DNA of 16,569 nt from JAZFSZ01 sp036446455. GTDB lineage: Bacteria > Pseudomonadota > Gammaproteobacteria > Acidiferrobacterales > JAJDNE01. The DNA lies in the NCBI GenBank assembly GCA_036446455.1, contig JAZFSZ010000153.1, positions 1-16,569 on the forward strand. Reading direction: 5' to 3'. The position numbers and the translations under genes are program-made. Within the stretch, counting starts at the first letter, position 1. Every line of letters begins with the position of its first letter. Below the pieces are notes generated by a model. That model did no database searches and had not been told where the DNA came from. It was given only the letters and a program-made list of their open reading frames with translations. Below, piece by piece: positions 1 through 6,317 of the stretch.

Positions 1-246
1 GTGCAGTTGCCGGGCGGACAGGGAAACCGCTCCGGTGGGCAACGTGAGTTTATTCCTGTGTTGGCACGTGCGGCAGTGGCAACCGGTGTCGCCGGGCTCT
101 TTATGGAGACCCATCCCGATCCGGACAAGGCACTAAGCGATGGCCCCAACGCCTGGCCCCTGCAAAAAATGGAAGCATTGTTGACGACACTGAAAGAGCT
201 GGATGCTGTCACAAAGAAACAGGGTTTTCTCGAATCCACTGGCTAG
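1..246 (+). CDS. kdsA: 3-deoxy-D-manno-octulosonate 8-phosphate synthase, C-terminal part (5'-truncated by window)
   Basis: This is the last 81 codons of Kdo-8-phosphate synthase, which condenses phosphoenolpyruvate with arabinose 5-phosphate in the cytoplasm to begin Kdo synthesis for the LPS inner core. Visible family hallmarks are the QLPGGQGNRSGGQRE segment at the very start, then VLARAAVATGVAGLFMETHP and the C-terminal ALSDGPNAWPL stretch. Family members are about 280 residues, so roughly 200 residues lie upstream of the window. The GTG at position 1 is an internal codon, not a start. It ends with TAG, 53 bp before eno. The kdsA-eno-ftsB order is known from pseudomonads, which supports the call and suggests co-transcription with eno. 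No terminator is visible in the short gap. The presence of kdsA implies an LPS-bearing outer membrane. Confidence 0.96.
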   Translation: MQLPGGQGNRSGGQREFIPVLARAAVATGVAGLFMETHPDPDKALSDGPNAWPLQKMEALLTTLKELDAVTKKQGFLESTG

Positions 247-299
247 TCCGGGACCAACCGACTTTAGATTTGTAGCAAGAAAAACTACCGAGTAAGAAC

Positions 300-1583
300 A
301 TGCCTATTATTGCCCAGATTCATGCGCGTGAAATTATCGATTCGCGCGGCAATCCCACGGTTGAGGCCGATATTACCCTGGAATCCGGGGCCTTTGGCCG
401 CGCGGCCGTGCCCTCCGGGGCGTCTACCGGTGAACGTGAGGCAGTGGAGCTGCGTGACGGTGACGCATCACGCTATGGCGGCAAAGGTGTGACCAAGGCC
501 GTGAATAATGTGAATACGGAGATTCGGCAGGCGCTGCTGGGACAGGATGCCCGTGACCAGGACAAAATTGATCGGACCATGATTGATCTGGATGGTACCG
601 AAAACAAGGGTCGGCTGGGCGCCAATGCCCTGTTGGCGGCATCACTGGCCAACGCACGTGCCGTCGCTGCCCATAGCGGTCAGCCTCTGTACCGCTATCT
701 GGCCGGAGATAACGAACTCGTCATGCCAGTGCCGATGATGAACATTATTAATGGCGGCGTCCATGCGGACAACAACGTCGACTTGCAGGAATTCATGATT
801 CTGCCACTGGGTGCGTCACGTTTCTCGGAGGCATTGCGTTGCGGTGTCGAAGTGTTTCACGCCCTGAAAAAAGTGCTGCAGGACAAGGGCCTGAATACCG
901 CCGTGGGCGATGAGGGTGGATTTGCGCCGGACCTTGAATCCAACGAGGCGGCGATCCACGTTATCCTGCAGGCTATCGAGGCTGCCGGTTACACACCGGG
1001 CAAGGATGTTTACCTGGGGATTGATGCCGCCAGCTCGGAGTTCATGCGTGATGGTAAATACGATCTCGCGTCCGAGGGCAAAAAATTGACGTCGGCGGAA
1101 CTGACTGATCTTCTGGCCGACTGGGTGAAGCGCTATCCCATCATCACCATTGAAGACGGCATGGGTGAAAACGACTGGGACGGTTGGGCCATGCTCACCG
1201 AACGTCTGGGTAATAAAGTGCAATTGGTTGGTGATGACTTGTTTGTCACCAATACAAAAATACTGGCACGGGGAATCGACAAGCACATCGCCAACTCCAT
1301 TCTGATCAAGGTAAACCAAATTGGCACATTGAGTGAAACAATGGCGGCCATTCGTATGGCCAAAAACGCCGGTTATACCGCTGTCATATCCCACCGTTCT
1401 GGTGAAACCGAGGATACCATTATTGCCGATATTGCCGTCGCCACCGGTGTCGGCCAGATCAAGACCGGGTCGTTGTCGCGCTCTGATCGTGTCGCCAAGT
1501 ACAATCAATTGCTGCGAATCGAGGAAGCGTTGGGCGATGCGGCGATCTATCCTGGCTTGAAAGCCTTCCCGATGCTGGGCTGA
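300..1583 (+). CDS. eno: Enolase (2-phosphoglycerate dehydratase)
   Basis: Enolase interconverts 2-phosphoglycerate and phosphoenolpyruvate in glycolysis and gluconeogenesis; in gammaproteobacteria it can also be a degradosome component, which the sequence alone cannot show here. The 427-residue product is close to the family length of about 430. Visible residues are the loop SGAST at 39-43, H155 in NGGVHADNN, catalytic E205 in GDEGGF, Mg ligands D242, E285 and D312, the catalytic lysine K337 in the enolase signature ILIKVNQIGTLSET, and the substrate-binding SHRSGET at 364-370. No key residue is missing. The ATG is preceded by a weak GAG (290-292) at about 7 nt. It sits 53 bp after kdsA, whose product consumes PEP, the product of enolase. 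A repeat-rich spacer of about 410 bp follows before ftsB. Confidence 0.98.
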   Translation: MPIIAQIHAREIIDSRGNPTVEADITLESGAFGRAAVPSGASTGEREAVELRDGDASRYGGKGVTKAVNNVNTEIRQALLGQDARDQDKIDRTMIDLDGTENKGRLGANALLAASLANARAVAAHSGQPLYRYLAGDNELVMPVPMMNIINGGVHADNNVDLQEFMILPLGASRFSEALRCGVEVFHALKKVLQDKGLNTAVGDEGGFAPDLESNEAAIHVILQAIEAAGYTPGKDVYLGIDAASSEFMRDGKYDLASEGKKLTSAELTDLLADWVKRYPIITIEDGMGENDWDGWAMLTERLGNKVQLVGDDLFVTNTKILARGIDKHIANSILIKVNQIGTLSETMAAIRMAKNAGYTAVISHRSGETEDTIIADIAVATGVGQIKTGSLSRSDRVAKYNQLLRIEEALGDAAIYPGLKAFPMLG

Positions 1584-1669
1584 AACCTAAAGAGCTTCCG
1601 ATGCAAAAGAAAACAACTTTCAACGCAGAGGGTCGCTCTTGCGCAGTCGCTTCGGGCGTCCTCCCCTCT

Positions 1670-1731
1670 CGCGACACTAGTACATCCTTATACGTCGTCC
1701 CTGCGCCCGCGACACTTGTGCATCCATGCAC
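1670..1731. repeat. Imperfect direct repeat with a small palindrome in the eno-ftsB spacer
   Basis: The 18-mer at 1670-1687 (starting CGCGACACTAGTACATCC) recurs at 1708-1725 with two mismatches, a period of 38 bp. The second copy runs into a perfect 6-bp palindrome, GTGCAT-CC-ATGCAC (1718-1731). An open frame of 90 codons crosses here on the minus strand, but it overlaps the 3' end of eno, has no ribosome-binding site, and I do not regard it as a gene. The neighbouring 1584-1669 segment shows no gene or terminator that I can support. The block looks like the kind of dispersed intergenic repeat found in many proteobacteria; that is an inference, since copy number cannot be seen in one window. 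Confidence 0.55.
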
Positions 1732-1915
1732 ATCGCGCAGAGGCGCTAAGACGCAGAGAAAACCTTGTAAGCGGTCTTAAAGACCGTTAAATAAGGAATA
1801 TTTATTATAAGGTCAGCTACGATAGCCGGCTTTGATTAAAAGATACTTCAGTTTCTGCGGCCTGAAAGGCCGCCCTTTGTTTTCCTCTGCGTCTTAGCGC
1901 CTCTGCGGCGGATGT
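1730..1915. repeat. MITE/REP-like element with ~27-bp terminal inverted repeats
   Basis: The arm at 1736-1762 is the reverse complement of 1881-1907 at 26 of 27 positions; its core contains GCAGAGGCGCTAAGACGCAG. Beyond the core, ACATC at 1730-1734 pairs with GATGT at 1911-1915 after a 2-nt offset. The interior (1763-1880) has no open frame of note and holds two perfect small hairpins: CGGTCT-TAA-AGACCG (1772-1786) and GCGGCCT-GAA-AGGCCGC (1857-1873). If transcribed, the whole unit could fold into one long stem carrying two inner stem-loops. No transposase is present, so at most this is a non-autonomous element. From memory, GCAGAGGCG..ACGCAGAG-type sequences recur between genes in many environmental proteobacteria, but I cannot verify that here. 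Confidence 0.7.
1857..1883 (+). terminator. Possible Rho-independent terminator inside the inverted-repeat element
   Basis: A perfect 7-bp GC-rich stem GCGGCCT/AGGCCGC with a GAA loop (1857-1873) is followed by CCTTTGTTTT, a moderately T-rich tail. It lies about 275 bp after the eno stop codon and about 110 bp before ftsB, so it could end kdsA-eno transcription. The interrupted T-tract and the location inside a repeat make the call tentative. Confidence 0.45.
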
Positions 1916-1996
1916 TGATTTTTTAATATAGAGCAATGCGCAGGGCTCAATTAGGCACGTGCCATTACTGGCTAAATGTACTGGACAGAGAGTAAA

Positions 1997-2299
1997 ATGG
2001 CAGGCATGAAACCCGTCTTCTATGCGCTGATCGGTTTGTTTCTGTTGCTACAGTACCCATTGTGGTTTGGTAGTGGCGGCGCGCTGGCCTATTGGCGTTT
2101 ACACCAGGGTATTAATGCTCAGGTGGCGGAGAATAAAAAATTACGCGAGCGCAATGAGTCTCTGAAGGCAGAAGTGATAGATCTAAAGAGTGGGCAGGAT
2201 GCAATTGAAGAGCGTGCCCGATCTGAACTCGGCATGGTCAAGGCCAATGAAACATTTTATCAGGTCGTTAACTCTCCCAGGCACTCTCCCAGGCAATAG
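1997..2299 (+). CDS. ftsB: Cell division protein FtsB (septum formation initiator)
   Basis: FtsB is a small bitopic divisome protein that joins FtsL and FtsQ at the septum. The 100-residue reading shows one membrane segment (about residues 6-22, ending in LLQYPLWFG), a hydrophilic heptad-like coiled coil over about residues 33-66, and the conserved tail EERARSELGMVKANETFYQV. Three starts are possible: ATG 1976 has no ribosome-binding site; ATG 1997 follows a GAGAG tract (1988-1992) by 4 nt; ATG 2006 matches the usual compact N-terminus but has an SD-like AGG only 1 nt away. I chose 1997. The last residues come from a 12-bp tandem duplication (see findings). A 10-bp palindrome GGCACGTGCC (1954-1963) lies upstream, and no promoter could be fixed in 1916-1996. 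ispD, the usual next gene, is absent. Confidence 0.93.
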   Translation: MAGMKPVFYALIGLFLLLQYPLWFGSGGALAYWRLHQGINAQVAENKKLRERNESLKAEVIDLKSGQDAIEERARSELGMVKANETFYQVVNSPRHSPRQ

Positions 2300-2349
2300 A
2301 GCCTGCTCGATGGGGGTGTTGTCCGCCGCCAGGCTTGATGCCAACGGGC

Positions 2350-2478
2350 TTACAGAGGCAACAAAGCGGCAACGAGAATTGCGAGGATGATGGCAAACAC
2401 CAGTGCTGCCAGATCACCCGAGCGATCATTTTCCAGAAAGGACAGTGCAGTACGACCTGTCGGTTTTGCAAACGACAT
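2350..2478 (-). CDS. Predicted 42-residue single-span membrane protein, family not recognised
   Basis: Reading the minus strand from ATG at 2478 gives 42 codons and a TAA at 2352-2350. The start has a textbook Shine-Dalgarno AGGAGGA (2492-2486) exactly 7 nt upstream, the strongest ribosome-binding site in the window. The first 22 residues are polar (MSFAKPTGRT, then ENDRSGD), and residues 23-42 (LAALVFAIILAILVAALLPL) form one hydrophobic helix running to the C-terminus, a tail-anchored layout. It lies 178 bp downstream of ygfZ on the same strand and converges with ftsB, 50 bp from its end. I recognise no family and assign no function. Flanks: 2300-2349 and 2519-2656 hold no other gene that I can support; the latter is AT-rich around 2545-2600 and could carry its promoter. 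Coding status rests on the ribosome-binding site and the hydrophobicity pattern. Confidence 0.6.
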   Translation of the reverse strand: MSFAKPTGRTALSFLENDRSGDLAALVFAIILAILVAALLPL

Positions 2479-2485
2479 ATGAATC

Positions 2486-2518
2486 TCCTCCTGTGGCGCG
2501 GCACATCCTGGCGCCACA
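2486..2518 (-). promoter_or_regulatory. Shine-Dalgarno plus adjoining 5'-UTR hairpin of the 42-codon ORF
   Basis: Directly upstream of the AGGAGGA (2492-2486), the leader can form an 8-bp stem: 2511-2518 pairs with 2492-2499 (TGTGGCGC/GCGCCACA) around an 11-nt loop. The first base of the SD is in the stem, the rest is free. Such a structure could stabilise the mRNA end or tune initiation; which of these applies is not visible. Confidence 0.5.
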
Positions 2519-2656
2519 TCTATTCTTTATCTCCGGCCTGTAACAGTAACCGGTAAGTTTTATTATTAACTCTTACTCTTTAACCTTAGAGGTAACGGGT
2601 TTTGCCGAAGGGGAAAAATTTAACCACAGCGGACACGGTCGGGCAAGTGCCGTTGG

Positions 2657-3712
2657 TCAGGATTCTGTGGCCGTTGGCAGGGCGTAGGGGAGATCAGTCA
2701 GTTCGAGTGTGGGTCCGTCTACCGTGTCATGGTGCAGTTCGCCAGCATCGATGGCGGCCAACTTTGCCACAGCGAGGAGGTCATAACCGCTTTCCGGGCT
2801 GGGCTGTGCGTCGACGACGGTGCCGACGGACTGGTCACGAAACCCGGGAGCGAACAGGCTGTCGCCCGGCTTGGGTGCTTCACTGGAGTTTATGTGAGCG
2901 GATATCATGCGTTGCTTGAGTTTTCCCAGGTACTGCATGCGGGCAACAATCTCCTGGCCGGGGTAGCAGCCTTTTTTGAAGTTGATGCCGTCAATCAAAT
3001 CGAGATTGGCCATCTGTGGCACAAACGCTTCTGCTGTCCCGGGCAGCACCACGGGCTGCCCGGCCTTGATCTCCAGCCAGGACCAGGCCGCGGTACCCAC
3101 CGCGGTCAGTGTTTCTACCAGTTGCTGCCAAATCGATTGTGCGCTTTCGCTATCGGCAATTGCGGTGAATCGGGGTTGATCACCGGGAAGCCGTGTTACC
3201 AGTATCCCGTCGTGCGCTAACGTTTCATTTGTTTGCTGTGGCACGCCAGCGGTGACCGATTTCAGCGCCTCTTCTGCCCGCGGTCCGGCAAAACCGATGC
3301 AGACCAGTCCGTCCGCCGGTTCCAGCGTAACCTTTGAACGCATCACATACATGCGCAGGCGCGGAACAATACTGTCGGCAATGGTGGTTGGCATTTGCAG
3401 CAAATAGCCACTGTCATTTGCGTATATGCGGAAAATGGCAAGCATGCGACCCTTGGGGGTGCAGTAGGCGCTCAGTTGACTGTGTTGCTTGTCGACTAGA
3501 CGCAGGTCGTTGGTAAGCTGGCTGAGCAGAAAGGTTTCTGCATCTTCTCCGCTTACCTGAATCAGGGCAAGATGCGATAAATCCGCTATCACGTCACCAG
3601 ACGCGGCGGCATTTATTTCTGACGAGACGCCTTTGAACTGGATTCGACCTTCATTGTCAGATTGCGCACCCTGATGAGAAAGAAAAGATTGCCAAGCATC
3701 ATTCAACGGCAT
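2657..3712 (-). CDS. ygfZ: YgfZ/GcvT-family folate-binding protein for Fe-S enzyme maintenance
   Basis: YgfZ is a cytoplasmic tetrahydrofolate-binding protein related to the glycine-cleavage T protein; in E. coli it sustains activity of Fe-S enzymes such as MiaB. The 351-residue product carries the family signature KGCYPGQE at 247-254 with its essential cysteine C249, preceded by LDLIDGINFK. Length is slightly above the E. coli protein (about 326). The longer reading from TTG 3730 adds only six residues; ATG 3712 gives the expected N-terminus and has GAGG at a short 3-nt spacing. It is transcribed away from sdhC across a 78-bp shared region. In E. coli ygfZ is likewise divergent from sdhE-ygfX, so the association with complex II maturation is conserved here in a different arrangement. 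No strong terminator is visible after the stop codon. Confidence 0.95.
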   Translation of the reverse strand: MPLNDAWQSFLSHQGAQSDNEGRIQFKGVSSEINAAASGDVIADLSHLALIQVSGEDAETFLLSQLTNDLRLVDKQHSQLSAYCTPKGRMLAIFRIYANDSGYLLQMPTTIADSIVPRLRMYVMRSKVTLEPADGLVCIGFAGPRAEEALKSVTAGVPQQTNETLAHDGILVTRLPGDQPRFTAIADSESAQSIWQQLVETLTAVGTAAWSWLEIKAGQPVVLPGTAEAFVPQMANLDLIDGINFKKGCYPGQEIVARMQYLGKLKQRMISAHINSSEAPKPGDSLFAPGFRDQSVGTVVDAQPSPESGYDLLAVAKLAAIDAGELHHDTVDGPTLELTDLPYALPTATES

Positions 3713-3731
3713 GTTCCTCGCATACTGCAAC

Positions 3732-3740
3732 TGCTATATT
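3732..3740 (+). promoter_or_regulatory. Candidate extended -10 promoter for the sdh operon
   Basis: TGCTATATT fits the extended -10 form TGNTATAAT with one mismatch. No good -35 is seen 16-18 bp upstream, as is common for extended -10 promoters. The predicted start near 3747 would give a leader of about 44 nt before the sdhC GTG. The reciprocal ygfZ promoter could not be located with confidence in the same 78-bp gap. Confidence 0.4.
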
Positions 3741-3790
3741 GATCAGGATCACGATGATAGCGGAAACCACAGACTAGGGAAGAGTAACGG

Positions 3791-4198
3791 GTGCAGAGCA
3801 ACAATAAGAATACTATGGGAAAGAGTCAGCCACGCCCAGTGTTCCTGAACCTGTTCGTAATCCGACTGCCCATTAGTGGCATTATTTCCATCGTCCATCG
3901 CATCTCCGGTGTGCTGCTTGTTCTCCTGACACCCGCTGCAATCTATTCATTTGGACTTTCGCTTGAGAATCCTGAGCAGTTTGCCAGGGTGCAGGCCTGG
4001 TTTGGCTCTGTGTCGGGTAAGCTGGTCCTGCTTTTCATGGTAGCAGTATTTGTTCAACACCTGTTTTCGGGTTTGCGTCATCTGGCCATGGACATCGATT
4101 GGGGTGTCGACTTGCAAACTGCTCGCTTGAGTGCCTGGGGCACGTTGGTGGCTACGGTTGCTGTGCTCGGCATCCTGGTGTTGCGGTGGTTGACATGA
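3791..4198 (+). CDS. sdhC: Succinate dehydrogenase cytochrome b556 membrane subunit
   Basis: SdhC is one of two membrane anchors of complex II, contributing to haem b and the quinone site. The 135-residue reading has three hydrophobic segments (about 25-53, 74-93 and 114-132). It has the signature SIVHRISG at 33-40, where S33 and R37 match the E. coli quinone-site residues S27 and R31, and QHLFSGLRHLAMD, where H90 matches the haem ligand H84. The GTG start is preceded by AGGGAAGAG (3776-3784) at 6-10 nt; the later ATG at 3815 has no ribosome-binding site but would also leave the core intact. Its TGA overlaps the sdhD ATG by 4 nt (ATGA), so the two anchors are translationally coupled. First gene of a six-gene operon. 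Confidence 0.95.
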   Translation: MQSNNKNTMGKSQPRPVFLNLFVIRLPISGIISIVHRISGVLLVLLTPAAIYSFGLSLENPEQFARVQAWFGSVSGKLVLLFMVAVFVQHLFSGLRHLAMDIDWGVDLQTARLSAWGTLVATVAVLGILVLRWLT

Positions 4199-4548
4199 AA
4201 ATGCGCGTCACAAGCAGTTCTCACTCGGGTCTGAGTGAGTGGCTGTTTCAGCGATTGAGCGCTATCTATCTTGGCCTCTTTATTCTTTATGTGGTGATGC
4301 GGTTCTGGCTTTGGCCCATCGATGATTTTAGTGCATGGCAAGACTGGTTCACTTCCCCTTTGGTGCGTATCGCGTGGTTGCTGGCCTTCACCAGTTTGTT
4401 GGTGCATGCCTGGATTGGTATTCGCAGTGTCTTCCTTGACTATCTTAAACCGTTCTGGTTGCGCTTCAGTGTTTCCGTAATATCTGCAATCGGCCTGCTG
4501 GCCTGTGGTTTCTGGGTGATCGATATTTTGTACGGTCGTGGAGGCTAG
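4195..4548 (+). CDS. sdhD: Succinate dehydrogenase hydrophobic membrane anchor subunit
   Basis: SdhD pairs with SdhC to hold haem b and anchor SdhAB in the inner membrane. The 117-residue product has three hydrophobic segments (about 22-40, 58-78 and 91-112). The segment LLVHAWIGIRSVFLDY places the haem ligand at H71 and the quinone-site pair at D82 and Y83, the same residue numbers as in E. coli SdhD. The start at 4195 is set by the ATGA overlap with the sdhC stop and by family length (about 115). Upstream codons in this frame lie inside sdhC and are not used. Two nucleotides separate its TAG from the sdhA ATG. No defect is seen. Confidence 0.94.
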   Translation: MKMRVTSSSHSGLSEWLFQRLSAIYLGLFILYVVMRFWLWPIDDFSAWQDWFTSPLVRIAWLLAFTSLLVHAWIGIRSVFLDYLKPFWLRFSVSVISAIGLLACGFWVIDILYGRGG

Positions 4549-4550
4549 GT

Positions 4551-6314
4551 ATGTCGATACCGCGTCGTCGATTTGACTGTCTTGTGATCGGTGCCGGCGG
4601 CGGCGGCCTGCGCTCGGCTCTGCAGCTTGCCGATGCCGACGCCCATGTGGCGGTGGTCTCTAAAGTCTTCCCAACGCGTTCCCATACCGTTGCCGCCCAA
4701 GGTGGCATGAACGCGGCACTGGGCAATGTAACACCAGATAACTGGCACTGGCATATGTACGACACCATTAAAGGAAGTGATTATCTTGGTGATCAGGATG
4801 CGATTGAGTACATGTGTCGTGCCGCATCGCGGCTGGTTATCGAGCTGGAACACTTTGGTGTGCCGTTTACCCGACTTGATAACGGGTTAATCTATCAACG
4901 CCCGTTTGGCGGGCAGAGTCAGAATTTCGGTGGCAAACAGGCGGCACGCACGTGCGCCGCCGCAGACCGGACCGGTCATGCCATTCTGCACTCCCTCTAT
5001 CAACAGAACTTGAGAGCAAAAACACATTTCTTTGACGAGTTCTTTGTTGTTGATTTAGTCACGGCGGACGATGGTACGGTGCTGGGCGCCGTGGTTATAG
5101 ATATTGAAAAGGGTGAGCCGCTGCTGATCGAGGCCAAGACAACCTTGCTGGCAACGGGCGGTGCCGGACGGATGTTTCGTACCACGACGAATGCCATGAT
5201 CAATACCGGCGACGGCATAGCCATGGCCCTGCGTGCCGGTGTACCGATTCAGGATATGGAGTTTTTTCAGTTTCATCCCACGGGTATTGCCGGTGTGGGC
5301 ATATTGATTTCGGAAGGTGTTCGCGGTGAGGGGGGGTACCTGCTTAACAGTGAGGGTGAGCGTTTTATGGAACGTTATGCCCCGAATGCCCGGGATCTCG
5401 CCAGCCGCGACGTAGTGAGCCGTGCTATCGCCATCGAAGTCAGGGAAGGCAGGGGTTGTGGCCCCAACAAGGACTATGTCCTGCTCAAGGTTGATCATAT
5501 AAGCGCAGATATTATTCGCAAACGCCTTCCGGGTATTCGCGAACTGGCCATGCGATTTGCAGGCATTGACCCCATAAAGGAATCGATCCCGGTTTATCCA
5601 ACAGCCCATTACACCATGGGCGGTATCCCTACCAATCGACATGGTCAGGTAGTGGTGCCCATGGCCACCGGGCCGGAAGAAGCCATCCCCGGATTTTATG
5701 CAGTGGGCGAGTGCGCGTGTGTCTCAGTGCACGGTGCCAATCGACTGGGCGGCAATTCACTGCTCGACATTGTTGTGTTTGGTCGTGCCGCGGGTAATGA
5801 CATACTTGAATATCTGGGCGAGAACCAATATCACCGCGAGGTACCGAAAGAAAGTGTAGAGCGCGCCATGAAGCGCCTCGTTCGCTGGGACCGGATCGGT
5901 GACGGAGAATCAGTCGATCTATTGAAAGAAGAGCTCAGCCGCACCATGGAGAAATACTGCGGTGTATTCCGCACTCAGGATGTGCTGGATGAGGGTGTTG
6001 AAAAAATACTGAAACTGGAGCAGCGCTTGCAGGACGCGGTACTGAAAGATCACAGCAACGTATTTAACACTGCGCGTATCGAGGCACTGGAACTGGAAAA
6101 CCTGATGGACATGGCAGTGGCAACCGTGGTTTCTGCGGCGGCACGTACCGAGAGCCGTGGCGCCCACTCACGCCTGGATTACCCGGATCGTGATGACAAG
6201 AACTGGTTGAAACACACGCTGTTCAGTAAAGAAGGACGGCAGTTGGATTACAAACCAGTGCGGTTAAAACCCATGAGTGTGGAATCATTCAAGCCAAAGG
6301 AACGGGTGTACTAG
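4551..6314 (+). CDS. sdhA: Succinate dehydrogenase flavoprotein subunit
   Basis: SdhA oxidises succinate to fumarate with covalently bound FAD on the cytoplasmic face of the inner membrane, in the TCA cycle and respiratory chain. The 587-residue product equals the family length (E. coli 588). It shows the dinucleotide motif VIGAGGGG at 12-19, the FAD-linking histidine H45 in PTRSHTVAAQGG, and the active-site residues H242 (QFHPTG), R286 (RDLASRDVVSRA), H353 (TAHYTMGG) and R398 (HGANRLGG), all within one position of E. coli. A strong GGAGG (4540-4544) lies 6 nt before the ATG. It sits between the anchors and sdhB. SdhE, which flavinylates this subunit, is encoded two genes downstream. NadB, in the same window, is a paralogue. 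The C-terminal DYPDRDDKNWLKHTL segment is also typical. Confidence 0.98.
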   Translation: MSIPRRRFDCLVIGAGGGGLRSALQLADADAHVAVVSKVFPTRSHTVAAQGGMNAALGNVTPDNWHWHMYDTIKGSDYLGDQDAIEYMCRAASRLVIELEHFGVPFTRLDNGLIYQRPFGGQSQNFGGKQAARTCAAADRTGHAILHSLYQQNLRAKTHFFDEFFVVDLVTADDGTVLGAVVIDIEKGEPLLIEAKTTLLATGGAGRMFRTTTNAMINTGDGIAMALRAGVPIQDMEFFQFHPTGIAGVGILISEGVRGEGGYLLNSEGERFMERYAPNARDLASRDVVSRAIAIEVREGRGCGPNKDYVLLKVDHISADIIRKRLPGIRELAMRFAGIDPIKESIPVYPTAHYTMGGIPTNRHGQVVVPMATGPEEAIPGFYAVGECACVSVHGANRLGGNSLLDIVVFGRAAGNDILEYLGENQYHREVPKESVERAMKRLVRWDRIGDGESVDLLKEELSRTMEKYCGVFRTQDVLDEGVEKILKLEQRLQDAVLKDHSNVFNTARIEALELENLMDMAVATVVSAAARTESRGAHSRLDYPDRDDKNWLKHTLFSKEGRQLDYKPVRLKPMSVESFKPKERVY

Positions 6315-6317
6315 GTT

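Noticed and set aside
816..1508. Long (230-codon) minus-strand open frame inside eno
   Set aside because: It is fully antisense to enolase, whose catalytic residues are all intact; it shows no recognisable motif and is a codon-bias shadow.
1459..1731. 90-codon minus-strand open frame across the end of eno and the spacer
   Set aside because: It overlaps the eno coding sequence by more than 120 bp, lacks a ribosome-binding site, and its translated repeat-like sequence is explained by the direct repeats.
1954..1963. 10-bp palindrome GGCACGTGCC upstream of ftsB
   Set aside because: Too short to support a regulator site on its own, and no promoter elements are recognisable around it.
2268..2519. 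83-codon minus-strand frame overlapping the 42-codon ORF
   Set aside because: It is in a different frame from the ATG that has the perfect SD, runs into ftsB, and has no hydrophobic or conserved pattern.
2729..3220. 163-codon plus-strand open frame opposite ygfZ
   Set aside because: It is antisense to the conserved ygfZ coding region with its KGCYPGQE motif, and has no family resemblance.
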